Source: Ceratopteris richardii
Lineage: Eukaryota; Streptophyta; Polypodiopsida; Polypodiales; Pteridaceae
Direction: 5' to 3'
Length of the DNA: 64,000 bases
Assembly (NCBI GenBank): GCA_020310875.1
Contig: CM035407.1
Span: 197,357,892-197,421,891, forward strand
The notes beneath the pieces were generated by a model. That model worked only from the letters and a program-made list of their open reading frames with translations. It made no database searches and was not told the DNA's origin. The translations under genes and the position numbers were made by a program. Positions 54,661 to 64,000 of the stretch are shown here, piece by piece (position 1 is the first letter of the stretch; each line of letters opens with the position of its first letter).

Positions 54661-55259
54661 TGTAGCTCAAGTGTAAGAACCACCTCCTTTACTTGTCAAT
54701 CTGCAGAGATGTGAGGACTGGTATGAAGATCGTGAGCAAGTGAAGGCACAAGTGTGTGAGTGAAAGCACACAAACATGCACACACATGTGCACAAGGTAG
54801 GAGCAAAGAGTGGAACAATGGAAGATCTTTGATGACAAAAGAACTCTCTTGCCAAAGCTCAAATTTACATCAAGCTAACCCCAAAAATGAGTTCTCGAGC
54901 TCTTTTTATAGTTTTTTGAATAATTTTGGCCCTGTCTAGACCTAGTGTTCAGCCTAGTTAAAAATTAGGTTCCAAGGCTTATTTGAGGCCTCAACGGAGT
55001 CTAAAAATTATGAAAATAGGTACAATGATATTTCTAATACTCCTCAAGCTCAAGGACTCCTTGGCTTGAACAAAATGGAGTTGGAAAAATATGAAATGGT
55101 ATTTACAATGGCTATTAGTGATGAGAATCACTATTTTTATAGGGATTTCTTCTGAAATTTTGACATGTACTTCTTGGAGCTCCCTAGTTGCTCCTTCTTC
55201 TTATGTGTCCACTTCTTCGACATGTTTCTGTGCCTCGTTCCTGACCTTGAGTGCTAACA
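54661..55259 (-). repeat. 3' LTR of Gypsy H
   Basis: 599 bp from TGTAGCTC to GTGCTAACA, homologous to the B LTR throughout but with many differences; its CA-repeat is shortened. Confidence 0.92.
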
Positions 55260-55275
55260 CTCCCCCCCTCTCGAG
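55260..55275 (-). other. polypurine tract of Gypsy H
   Basis: The minus strand reads CTCGAGAGGGGGGGAG before the LTR, as in B. CGACAGA lies immediately upstream. Confidence 0.9.
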
Positions 55276-58200
55276 TCTGTCGTCCCTGAGAGACCCTTGT
55301 TGTAGTGGTTGTTCCATGTGGTGCATAGAGAGGTAGTGTCCATCCTATATGAACAAGATCCGTCTAGCAAAAATGATCATGGGTCCATATCCTCTTTTTT
55401 CCAATTTATGAGCATCAGGTTTGAGTGTATAAACCAGCACTAGGTCGCCTTCTTTCAATCCTTTATCCTTTATGTGTGCATCAAAATAAGCTTTTTGTCT
55501 TTTCTTTGCAGCATAGATGTCTGCTGTTTTTCGTATCCCCGTGTCACCTAAGCATTCTAGATCAAAGATCCTGGAGGACAACTCATGTCCATTGCACTCG
55601 TTCTCTTCTGCTACTCTTAAAGTTGGGATTAGGAAGTCCAATGGTAGCACAACATTCTATTCAAAGACCATCTCAAATGGGGTGGCATTGAGTACCCTTT
55701 TATAAGCCCAAATAGCATGATGAAGTTGTTTATCCCAATTAGAGCATTTATTATTTACCAGTTTTGTTAATACATTACATAGGATCTTATTTGTGCTCTT
55801 GGCTTGTCCGTTAGCTTGCGGATGATAGGGGGCAGATTTCTTATGTATCACCAAGAATTCTTGGAGAAGGTTTTCAATAACTTCGTTCAAGAAGTGTGTA
55901 CCTCTATCACTTACTAAGTCTATTGGTAACCCATATCTAGTGAACACATTCTCAAATAAGAACTTAGCCGTCATTTGAGCATCATTCTTTGTCATGTCTT
56001 TTACTTTTACCCACTTTTAAAGGTAATATGTGGCTACAATAATGTATTATGCCTGGGAGTTTAATCTAGCTGGGGTGTTGATAGGACCTACAAAGTTTAT
56101 GCCCCAATTCGAGAACGCACGTCCTCCCATCATTGGTCTTAAAGGCATCTCATCTTTTCTAATTGGATATTGTGCACGTTGGCATGTGTCACATCTCTTC
56201 ACATAGGTATGTGCATCCATATGAAGAGTGGGCCACCAAAGTCCTGAGAATAGAATGGTGTTAATCACTCACTCAGGGCCAAAGTGTCCACCTACAACAC
56301 CGTTATGTCCAGTTTCTAAGACTTTCAATTAGTCTGATTCCTGAATGCACAATCTTAGGTAACCATCTTTGCCCCTCCGGTATAGGTTGTATCCTACTAA
56401 GGAGTAGTCTTGAGCCTCTTGCTCCATGCTTCATCTTCTTTCTAGACTAGCCTCCTTGGGTAATTTTTTTGATCCCATAAACTCTACCAATGGAGTGCTC
56501 CAGTCTGGAATTAAAGAAATGTGATAAAGGGTAGCATGCTCCACTGGGGGCCTCCCTTTGCACATCATACGATTCTTAATCCACTCATGTATTTCCTTGT
56601 CCATACTAGGCCAGTACACTCCTAAACATTTTAGATTTTGCAATGTTTGTTGTTTAGAGTAGTGATTTCCTAGCAATCCTTCATGGGCTTGTTGCAACCA
56701 ACTGCTATGTTCATCATCCTCAACACAAAAAGCTAATACAACCTTTGTATGTACATTCTTCGTACAAATATGTGATATTTTTGTGATCTTACAATTTCCT
56801 CTTTGTTCGTTCTCACATTCTTATTTGCGGGTCTGAAGGTTAGGATAGGTACCAACTTATTTGCTCATCTAGGAGAAACTTGTAAATTGAACAGATAAGT
56901 GTTAGGTAGTTCATCAGACACTCCTTGAGGTGACTCTCCTGAAGAGATGCAAGAAAGATGATCTTCCCTTAAGTGAGTTCTACCTTTTTTGACAACCACT
57001 TCAAAGTCATATTCCATTAGTAAGAGGAACCATCTTACTAAACATCCTGTATTGAAAAGTTTATTGACCAAACATAATAATGCTTGATGATCAGTGAAAA
57101 TCTTGAACTTTTTGGCCAATAAATAGTGTCTAAACTTCTTCATGGCATATACCATGCCTAAGCCTTCTCTCTTAGTGGTTGTGTAGTTTTGCTCAGCTGC
57201 GTTTAGTTGTCTACTAGCATATGCTATAGGCAAATCTAGATTTTCTTCACCGGTGGGTTGTGCCAGCAGACATCCTATTGCATGATTGGATGCATCCACA
57301 TGGACATGAAATGGTTTATTCCAATCAGGAGTGGTTAGCATTGGTGTTGTGCACAAACTTCTCTTCAGCTCATTGAAGGAATTTTTGCATTCATTGTTCC
57401 ACTCAATCTTTGTCAACAAGGCATAAAGAGGTTTGGCTATGATTTCATAAATGTGGATGAAGCTACGGTAATATCCACAATGGGCCATAAATGCTTGTAC
57501 CTCTTTAAATTTCCTTGGCCTTGGTAATTTTGCTATGGCTCCTACTTTCTCTTCATTAGTTGATATTCCACTCATAGAAACAATATGACCTAAGATCTTA
57601 CCTTGATGTACCATGACCACACACTTTTTGGGGTTCAACACACTTGATACTCTCTACACTTGTTGAAGATCTATTTGATCTTGGGGTTGTGGTATCTTCT
57701 TTCTTGGGAATGAGCACATAAATCATCCACATATACTTCTAAGCTCTTTTGCAAGAACTCTTTGAATACATGACATAGCAGCCTTTGGAATGTTGCAGGT
57801 GCATTGATTAGACCAAATGGCGTCACACGAAATGCAAAGATTCCCCACTCTATGGCAAAAGCCATTTTTTGTTGATCTTATAGGGCAATGGCTACTTGGT
57901 TGTAACTTGAAAATCCATCAAGGAAGCTATAAACTTTCTTGACTACAACACGCTCCAATAATTGTTCAGTGATTGGAAGAGGATAACTATCTCTGATTGT
58001 AGCGGCATTAGCTTTTTTAAGGTTAATAAACACTTACAAGTTTCCATTCTTCTTGGTCACCACTACAATGGGGGACACCCATTTAGTATGCTCAATCTCA
58101 TAGATAAATCCAACTTCAATCAACGAGTCAATTTCTTCTTTCATAAGTGACATTATATGTGTAGGGCTTTTGTTTGGTGGGCTTGGCACCAGTTATCATG

Positions 58201-58889
58201 GGGATCATATGAGAGCTTATTTTTGGATCTACTCCCTTCAAGTCTCTATATAGTGCCATGCAAACACGTCCCTATATTCCCTTAATAAAGCTACCAGCTC
58301 TGCTTCTTCTTCTAGACTATGTATGTACATCACTCTTCGTTCTCTTCAATGGTTACAACAATGTTTTTGGTCTTTTCTTTAATGTCATATGCCTCTCTTG
58401 TAATGATCTCTCTCTTAGGCATTTGTACTAGGATTTTCTAGTCTTCAACTTCATATGTCTTGAAATTTTATGGTACCTCAAGCAATGATTCCTCCTCTTT
58501 TTGTTTCACTACTTTTCTTTTCTTTTTCTTTTGACTACCTTCACTTCCTTCCTTTGAATTTACCATTTTAATGGTGGTGAGAGGTTCTTCTTCTTTTTGG
58601 TTAAACACTCCCACATCTTCTAAATAGTTCTTTCCTTAGTTAAAGCAACGATCCATCACAATGGACTCTAGATAATCGTCATTCGCTTCCTCTTCTATGA
58701 CTTCAATAGGGTCACACTCTTCTAGCACGGGCGTCCACATAAACACTGAAATATCATAACCCTCCTCATCACAATGAGGTGTCCACTATTCCTCATTGAC
58801 ATCAATGTCCATGGTGGCTAAGATTTCTGGCCAGCCATGAGGCTCAAAATCCTCATCTAGAAAAATCATCGGTGTGCAGGCTAGGTCTC
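55276..58889 (-). pseudogene. pol of Gypsy H with internal deletion of its 3' end
   Basis: Bases 55276-55370 align with the B sequence next to its purine tract (about 23333-23425). At about 55370 homology jumps into the B integrase C-terminus (GYGPMIIF), so the second protease-like domain and the 3' region are missing. Upstream come RGYGPMII, ANGQAKSTNK and LVSDRGTHF, then GINFVGPI (catalytic Asp replaced by Asn), RNase H (VDASNHAIGC, TTTKREGLGM, FTDHQALLCL), and RT with LEVYVDDL (about 57720). At least nine stops or shifts occur; 57866-58889 is readable only in pieces (PYTYN, then acidic linker). Confidence 0.88.
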
Positions 58890-58894
58890 TCACT
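58890..58894. repeat. target site duplication of Copia K, left (TCACT)
   Basis: TCACT here and at 63930-63934, flanking the two K LTRs. Confidence 0.92.
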
Positions 58895-59124
58895 TGTTGG
58901 AGTTAGATGTATGTAGAAGCATGCAAAGAACACAAGGAAGAAGAAGAAGCTTCGTGCACAACAAACAATACTGAATGTATTACTAGAGAATGTACAAAGA
59001 TAAGTAGCCCATTAGGGCAATATGCATACATACAAGTCGAGGGAAAAAAACCTCCTAAAGAGGGAAAAAAGTGCCCTAGTGGTCCTAGAGTGTTCACACA
59101 CATCACTACCTAAATATATCAACA
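58895..59124 (-). repeat. 3' LTR of Copia K
   Basis: TGTTGGAGTTAG to ATATCAACA on the plus strand, homologous to 63706-63929. Confidence 0.94.
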
Positions 59125-59137
59125 AATCCTCCCTGGG
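59125..59137 (-). other. polypurine tract of Copia K
   Basis: The minus strand reads CCCAGGGAGGATT before the 3' LTR. Confidence 0.8.
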
Positions 59138-59199
59138 AGTGATGCGGCAAACAAGTAGCTGGCACTCATGTATAAGGAAGTGCCAAGCTATGTGGAAAT

Positions 59200-60912
59200 C
59201 ACTCCACAAAAGGAAGTAAGCCCAAAGCTTTACAGAAAGCTTCAAACTTCTCCTTAGTCAGAGCCTTCGTGAAAAGGTCTACAAAGTTCTCCAGCGTGGG
59301 CACATATGCCAAGTGGATCTCTCCAGCAGAGAACCTCTCTAATGATAATGCACCTCAATGTTCTTAGTGCGAGCATGAAACACGGGGTTCCTTGCAACTT
59401 CCAATGCACTCTTAGTTTCAGTGAAGATGGTGGTGGCAGATGTCTGACCAACACCCAAATCAGCCATAAGGCATCTGAGCCACACACACTCAACAGTCGA
59501 TGTGAAAGCTACCCTATACTCAGCCTCACAACTAGAAGTGGCCATAGTAGGCGGCTTCTTGCTCAACCAAGATATACATGAGCTACCAAGCATGAAGAAA
59601 AAGCCACTAGTGGACACATGAGTGTCATAGCAACTAGCCCAATTAGAGTCAGAAAAAGCATGCAAATTTGGAGGTAGTGATCCCCCCTTGGGATAAAATA
59701 ACCCAAGTAGCCGAGTACCACTCAAGTAGTGAAAGATGCGCTTAACCGCCTGCCAATGTTTGACTCTTGGGCAATGCATAAACCTGCTCATCTGTGAGAC
59801 AACAAACAGAATATCTGGTCGAGTAATGCATAAGTAAATCAAGCATCCAACAGCCTAATGATAGAGAACAACATCAAATGCATCTCGAGCATCATGAAGA
59901 TTCAGTCGTAAACGTGTCTCCATAGGGGTAGCAATAAGTTTATAGTCTTCAAGAACAAAACACTGCAATAATGTGTCAATAAATTCTGTTTGACACAAAG
60001 CCATTCCACCATCAAGTTGCATAAACTGAATGCCCAAATAGTGATGCAAATGCCGCAAATTAGACATCTCAAATGAGGCATGCAAATCAGCCTTAAAATC
60101 AGCAATATGCTTCTCAATAGGACTAGTAAGCAGCATGTCATCAACATAGACAACAATGATCAAAAGCACATCATTAGCATGCTTAACATATAAGATGCTC
60201 TCAGTTGGACTGTTCTCAAAATCATGTACAATCAGATAGGCATGTATCTTCTCATACCAAGCACGTGATGCTTGCTTTAAACCATATAATACCTTCTTTA
60301 ACCTGCACACCTCGTTTTCATGCACTTTCTGCACAAAGCCATGGGGTTGAAAAACATACACTTCTTCATGCAAGTCACCATTTTTGTTTTAATGTCCAAC
60401 TAATGTACATTCCAACCATGATGAGCTGCAAGTGCATAGATGCTCCCAACAGTAGTCATACGACATATAGGTGCAAAGGTCTCATCAAAATCAATGCCTC
60501 TTTCTTGTGCATAACCCTTTGCAACAAGCCTAGCTTTATACCTATCAATTGCTCCATCACGCTTACGGTTTAGCTTGTAAACCCACTTAGTGCCAATGGC
60601 CTTCTTGCTAGGAGGCAAGTCACATAAAGACCAAGTACCATTCTTCATTATAGCATCATATTCAGATTGCATAGAAACCATCCAATTTTTGGAATTTTGT
60701 GCTTCATCAAATGAAACAGGTTCAGTCTCATCACAGAGACTAGATGCAGCCATAGCATAGCAATTTGATGCAGGAGAGGCACTATGAGAGCCTAATCGAG
60801 TACGATATGACAGAGGTGCATCTAATTTGATGTCACACAAAGTTTGCACCAGCCATTTTGGCATAGTTTTTGCGTCCTCAATATCAGCTCTCTCATCAAG
60901 AAGTGCATCATG
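59200..60912 (-). pseudogene. reverse transcriptase and RNase H of Copia K
   Basis: RVT_2 in order: GTKWVYKLNRKRDGAIDRYKAR (60400-60864 frame), a break near 60380, then PHGFVQKVHENEVCRLKK, LYGLKQASRAWYEK and the catalytic VVYVDDMLLT (59855-60373 frame). RNase H: YLCITRPDILFVVSQMSRFM, FSDSNWASCYDTHVSTSGF (first Asp present), SSCEAEYRVAF (59339-59842), then a frame change and the end TLENFVDLFTKALTKEKFEA (about 59200-59300). At least three stops or shifts. Confidence 0.9.
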
Positions 60913-60917
60913 TAAAT

Positions 60918-61796
60918 CTACATAAAAAATGGATGATCTGCATCATCACATGAAACCTGCAAAGGATGAGAAGTTGCCTCATTAGGACCAGCACTAGACT
61001 TCACGTGTAAAAAGAGGCAGCAAAGTATCATACATGTCTTTGAAGATAACAGATGTCTCCTTAGTACATGAAAGCAATGGTTGAATAGCATCTTCCACAA
61101 AAACAACATCACGCCTAACCAGAATGCATTTATTCTGTGGATGATATAGAGGATAGCCTTTACTTCATAACTGTATCCAACAAAAATACATTTTACTGCT
61201 TTATCATCCAATTTTCTGTGATGTTTAGGCACTAATGCATATGCCAAACAACCAAAAATAGGCAGATGAGCAACAAATGGATTGCGATCATGCCAAGCCT
61301 CATATGGAGTGATAGACTACAACACTTTAGTGGGACACTTGTTAAGTACATATGCTGCACACATGATAGCCTCAAGCCAAAAACTATGTGGTAAAGCCTG
61401 ACTCTTGATCATACACCTCACCATCTCCATGAGTGATCTGTCCTTGCATTCAGAAACTCCATTTTCTTGAGATATAAGGGTGCCCATTTTACATGTTGAC
61501 AGATTTTCAACCAAAACCAAAAACTGTTTGAAGCACATGAACACTTCGGACTTTGCCTTCAATGGATATACCCATGCATGCCTGGAAAAATCATCGATGA
61601 AAGTCATGAAGTAAAGATAATTTCCAAAAGAAGGTGTCTGCATAGGACCACATGCATCACTATGTACAAGCTGCAATTTCTGACTAGCCCAAACTAAACC
61701 ATCTTTTTGAAAGGAGGAATGTTGCATTTTGCCCAAAATACATCCTTCACAAACATGTTTTCCAGGTGCCTTAAGTTTGGGTAAAGAGAATGCCAT
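60918..61796 (-). pseudogene. integrase of Copia K, internally deleted
   Basis: Zinc-finger end CEGCILGKMQHSSF, then LVHSDACGPMQTPSFGNYLYF with the first catalytic Asp, then YPLKAKSEVFMCFKQFLVLV. ENLSTCKMGTL is followed directly by ISQENGVSECKDRSLMEM: the region that should hold the RSDNGGEY motif and about 40 residues is gone (near 61480), so the second catalytic Asp is missing. The C-terminal part MAYALVPKHHRKLDDKAVKC (60918-61247) is in another frame. Confidence 0.88.
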
Positions 61797-61805
61797 TTCA
61801 GATTT

Positions 61806-62282
61806 CTACAAGCATAGCAAACTAACAAAATTCAGATGGCCAACCCGTGCATGCCAAAGCTTTGCATCTGACATAGCGTGAGAATCATGTACTGGACATG
61901 CCAAATCATTTATAGATCTTTCATAGTCTATGAGCTTATACAGTCCATGACATAAAATGCCAGAAGCAATAATCACGTTGCCATTTGACAGATCATGAAC
62001 TGTACATGTATCATCAACAAATTTCACAACAAAGCCAATCTTGGCTAATGCAGAAACTAATAACAGATCTTTCTTGATCCCTAGCACAAACGAGACATTT
62101 GATTAAGTGAAAGAACTACCATCAACAATAGTCAAAATGATCTTACCAACTCCCATAACAGGATAAGAGGAGCTGTTGGCACATGTAATAGTATTCCCTG
62201 TAGGGGTAGGCTCAAGTGAAGAGAAGAAACAATGTTGTGAGGTAATATGTTTGGTAACCCCACTATCAAAGTACCAAACATC
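61806..62282 (-). pseudogene. protease and pre-integrase domain of Copia K
   Basis: WYFDSGVTKHIT (about 62240-62275) is the Copia protease active site with DSG kept. Then NVSFVLGIKKDLLLVSALAK and the pre-integrase LWHARVGHLNFVSL. Stops at 62282, 62103 and 61806 break the frame. Confidence 0.87.
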
Positions 62283-63350
62283 TTAGTCTACTATAGACAT
62301 GCACTGCTCATGAGAAGATGGGTCAAAATTGCAAACAGTAGTAAACGCCCATTCTTCTTCCTGCACAAGATTAGCAGCCTCTGCTTTTGGTGTAAAGGCC
62401 TCTGCAACAACCATTCCAGCCTCTTTCTTCTTTGCCTCTTTAGCAGCCAGTTTTGGACAGTTCTTTATGATATGATCATTTCCTTTACAGTATTTGCAAA
62501 ACAAGTTCTGCTTTTCTGATTTCTTTTCATCTTTGTCTTCCCTCTTCGATTGTGCAGACTAAGTAGATTTCTGATTACTAATTGAAGAGATCCATTTTCC
62601 TTTGCCCTTCTGACTAGCCAGGAAAGCTTGATTTGCAACACGCATAATGGACCTATTTTGCCTGGACTGATCTTCCTGCAATAGAACAGAGACTAACTCC
62701 TTAGATGACAAGGCATTTGGATTGTGTTTCATCATCAACCGAAGAGTAGAAGCAAAACTCTGATATGAATCAGGAAGACTATTCAGAACGGTCTGCTCAA
62801 GTGAGCTATCTAGTATAGCGTCATCAATAGAAATCAACTATTCCTTCAAGTCTTTGATCTTTCTTAGAAAATTGTCCATAGAATCACCTTCATTCATGTG
62901 CTCACTCTCCAACTGTTTTTAGAGGTAAGCAACATGAGCCTCATTCCTAGCTTGGTACAATGTGGTAAGTGTATCAAAAGCATCCTTAGTTGATTTGCAA
63001 GAGCAAATGTGAGGAATAATGGCACGTTTGATAGACAAAGCTATCAATGCATAAGCCTGGGCATCTCTACTATCCTAACGAATTTTCTCTATAGTAGGTG
63101 CAGCAGAAATCGCAACATGAACAAGAATATGCAGAATATCATCATCTTCGACACCTTCAACATCAGCTTTAGTACGTGTAGTTGTAACAGTTATAGGTGT
63201 GATAGGACATTTTTCAACTCCTTCCACAATGTTCCACCGTCCTTTTGCAACCAATACATGTCGCATCATATAAGCCCACAATGGGTAGTTGGTACCATCC
63301 AATTTATCCTCAAGAGCCAACATATGGAATACATCATTGATTTTAGCCAT
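62283..63350 (-). pseudogene. gag of Copia K
   Basis: Starts MAKINDVFHMLALEDKLDG at 63350, with the UBN2 capsid core continuing past a stop at 63075 (YALIALSIKRAIIPHI, LTTLYQARNEAHVAYL, about 62925-63060). The segment 62559-62837 reads LNSLPDSYQSFASTLRLM. The nucleocapsid has one canonical knuckle, CKYCKGNDHIIKNC (about 62450-62500; CX2CX4HX4C). Four stops interrupt it. Confidence 0.88.
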
Positions 63351-63691
63351 GGTCAGTGACTAAAATACCTTGATGCAAAAAATTGACTATATCTCAAAAA
63401 GTTGAACATAACTACCTAGATGAATTCTACTAAACTTGTAGCAGACTTTGAGATGCTTATACGGGCGAACCAAAATTGGTATATAACTTTGGCACAAAAA
63501 GACAAAATAGCTTGCAAAAGCACTGCAATAGTGCATTCAGAGGTCGAAACCAGCTCAGATCGTGATTTCGGCACCACAAGGCGAAGCTATTTTGATCTCT
63601 GAAACACCCTGAGTATACGTACCAAATTTCATGCGATTTTGAGACTGTGATCGGAGGGGTGTCGACGATGCCCTAGATGAAGCGATGACCT

Positions 63692-63703
63692 GCTTTGATA
63701 CCA
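63692..63703 (-). other. primer binding site of Copia K
   Basis: The minus strand reads TGGTATCAAAGC, one change from the initiator-Met site, two bases from the 5' LTR. Confidence 0.85.
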
Positions 63704-63705
63704 AT

Positions 63706-63929
63706 TGTTGGAGTTAGACGTCTGTGGAAGCATGCGAACATCACAGTTAAGAAGAAGAAGCTTGGTGCACAACACACAATACTGAATGTATTACTACAGA
63801 ATGTACAAAGATAAGTAGCCCATTAGGGCAATAGGTGTATATACAAGGGGAGGAACCTCCTAAAGAGGGAAAAAAGTGCCCCGATGGTCTTAGAGTGTTC
63901 ACACACATCACTACCTAAATATATCAACA
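63706..63929 (-). repeat. 5' LTR of Copia K
   Basis: 224 bp copy of 58895-59124, about 10% diverged. Confidence 0.94.
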
Positions 63930-63934
63930 TCACT
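63930..63934. repeat. target site duplication of Copia K, right (TCACT)
   Basis: Second TCACT, after which Gypsy H sequence resumes. Confidence 0.92.
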
Positions 63935-64000
63935 AGTCTGTCTCCTAGTAAAGATCCTTCTTCTCTCGCCTTTAAGCATTTTTCCTCTTCCTCTGTGACA
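63935..64000 (-). pseudogene. gag-pol linker of Gypsy H, far side of Copia K
   Basis: 66 bases homologous to B at about 46025-46095 (VAEEEEKxLKAREEGSL type reading). It confirms that H continues beyond the window. Confidence 0.8.

Larger units (their letters stand above)
58895..63929 (-). mobile_element. Ty1/Copia element K, full length with short LTRs
   Basis: Minus-strand Copia of 5,035 bp: LTRs of 230 bp (58895-59124) and 224 bp (63706-63929), perfect TCACT duplications, primer site near initiator-Met type, gag, protease, integrase, RT, RNase H, purine tract. I count over 20 substitutions plus an indel between the LTRs, near 10%, so it is old. It lies in the gag-pol linker of Gypsy H. Confidence 0.95.
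54661..64000 (-). mobile_element. Ty3/Gypsy element H, 3' part, split by Copia K
   Basis: Minus-strand element of the A/B/G family, closest to B. In the window: 3' LTR, purine tract, integrase, RNase H, RT, the gag-pol linker down to 58889, then Copia K, then a last 66 bases of linker (63935-64000) before the window ends. It is inserted in the LINE fragment. The left flank is AAGGG (54656-54660); the right flank is not visible. Confidence 0.9.

Overview
The window looks like repeat-dense nuclear DNA of a land plant. Almost every base belongs to LTR retrotransposons nested in one another, plus one LINE fragment, and I found no host gene, rRNA or tRNA gene. Plant origin is inferred from initiator-Met tRNA primer sites in Ty1/Copia elements, tRNA-Asp primer sites in Ty3/Gypsy elements, and an L1-type LINE. 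The Gypsy reverse transcriptase does not read like the common angiosperm Athila, Tat or chromovirus lineages, so a non-flowering plant is possible but unproven.

Layers, left to right. Gypsy G (minus, 1-4515, cut by the window start) lies in the gag of Gypsy E (minus, 4516-15721). Copia F (plus, 5089-11413) is inserted in the same gag. From 15723 to 21116 lies Copia D (minus), rearranged. D had inserted into the integrase of an older Copia, C (plus). Part of C and one D LTR were then inverted, so C now appears as a minus-strand piece at 16908-17400 and plus-strand pieces at 21117-22707 and 52548-53470. Gypsy B (minus, 22708-52542) interrupts the reverse transcriptase of C. Gypsy A (plus, 24947-41226) is nested in the 3' part of B. 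A LINE fragment (53600-54660) follows, cut by Gypsy H (minus, 54661 to the window end), which is itself interrupted by Copia K (minus, 58895-63929). Target-site duplications are perfect for A (CACGT), B (GTTGA) and K (TCACT). By eye, LTR divergence is about 0.7% for A, 1.8% for B, 4% for F and 10% for K, which agrees with A being younger than its host B.

Gypsy A, B, G and H form one unusual family and E is a relative. Their gag has several short zinc knuckles with spacing CX2CX3HX4C. Pol carries the usual protease, RT, RNase H and integrase, and then, in A and B, a second retropepsin-like domain after the integrase. A also carries about 4.3 kb of extra sense-strand coding sequence (551 and 828 codons, no family recognised) behind a plausible splice acceptor. 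The leaders of A, B, G and E each hold a different tandem repeat, all built on palindromes centred on TCGCGA. A 14-base block, CGTGTGATGGTAAG, is identical in A, G and E and nearly so in B, just after the primer site. All coding regions carry frameshifts or stops, so every element here looks defective, even the young A.
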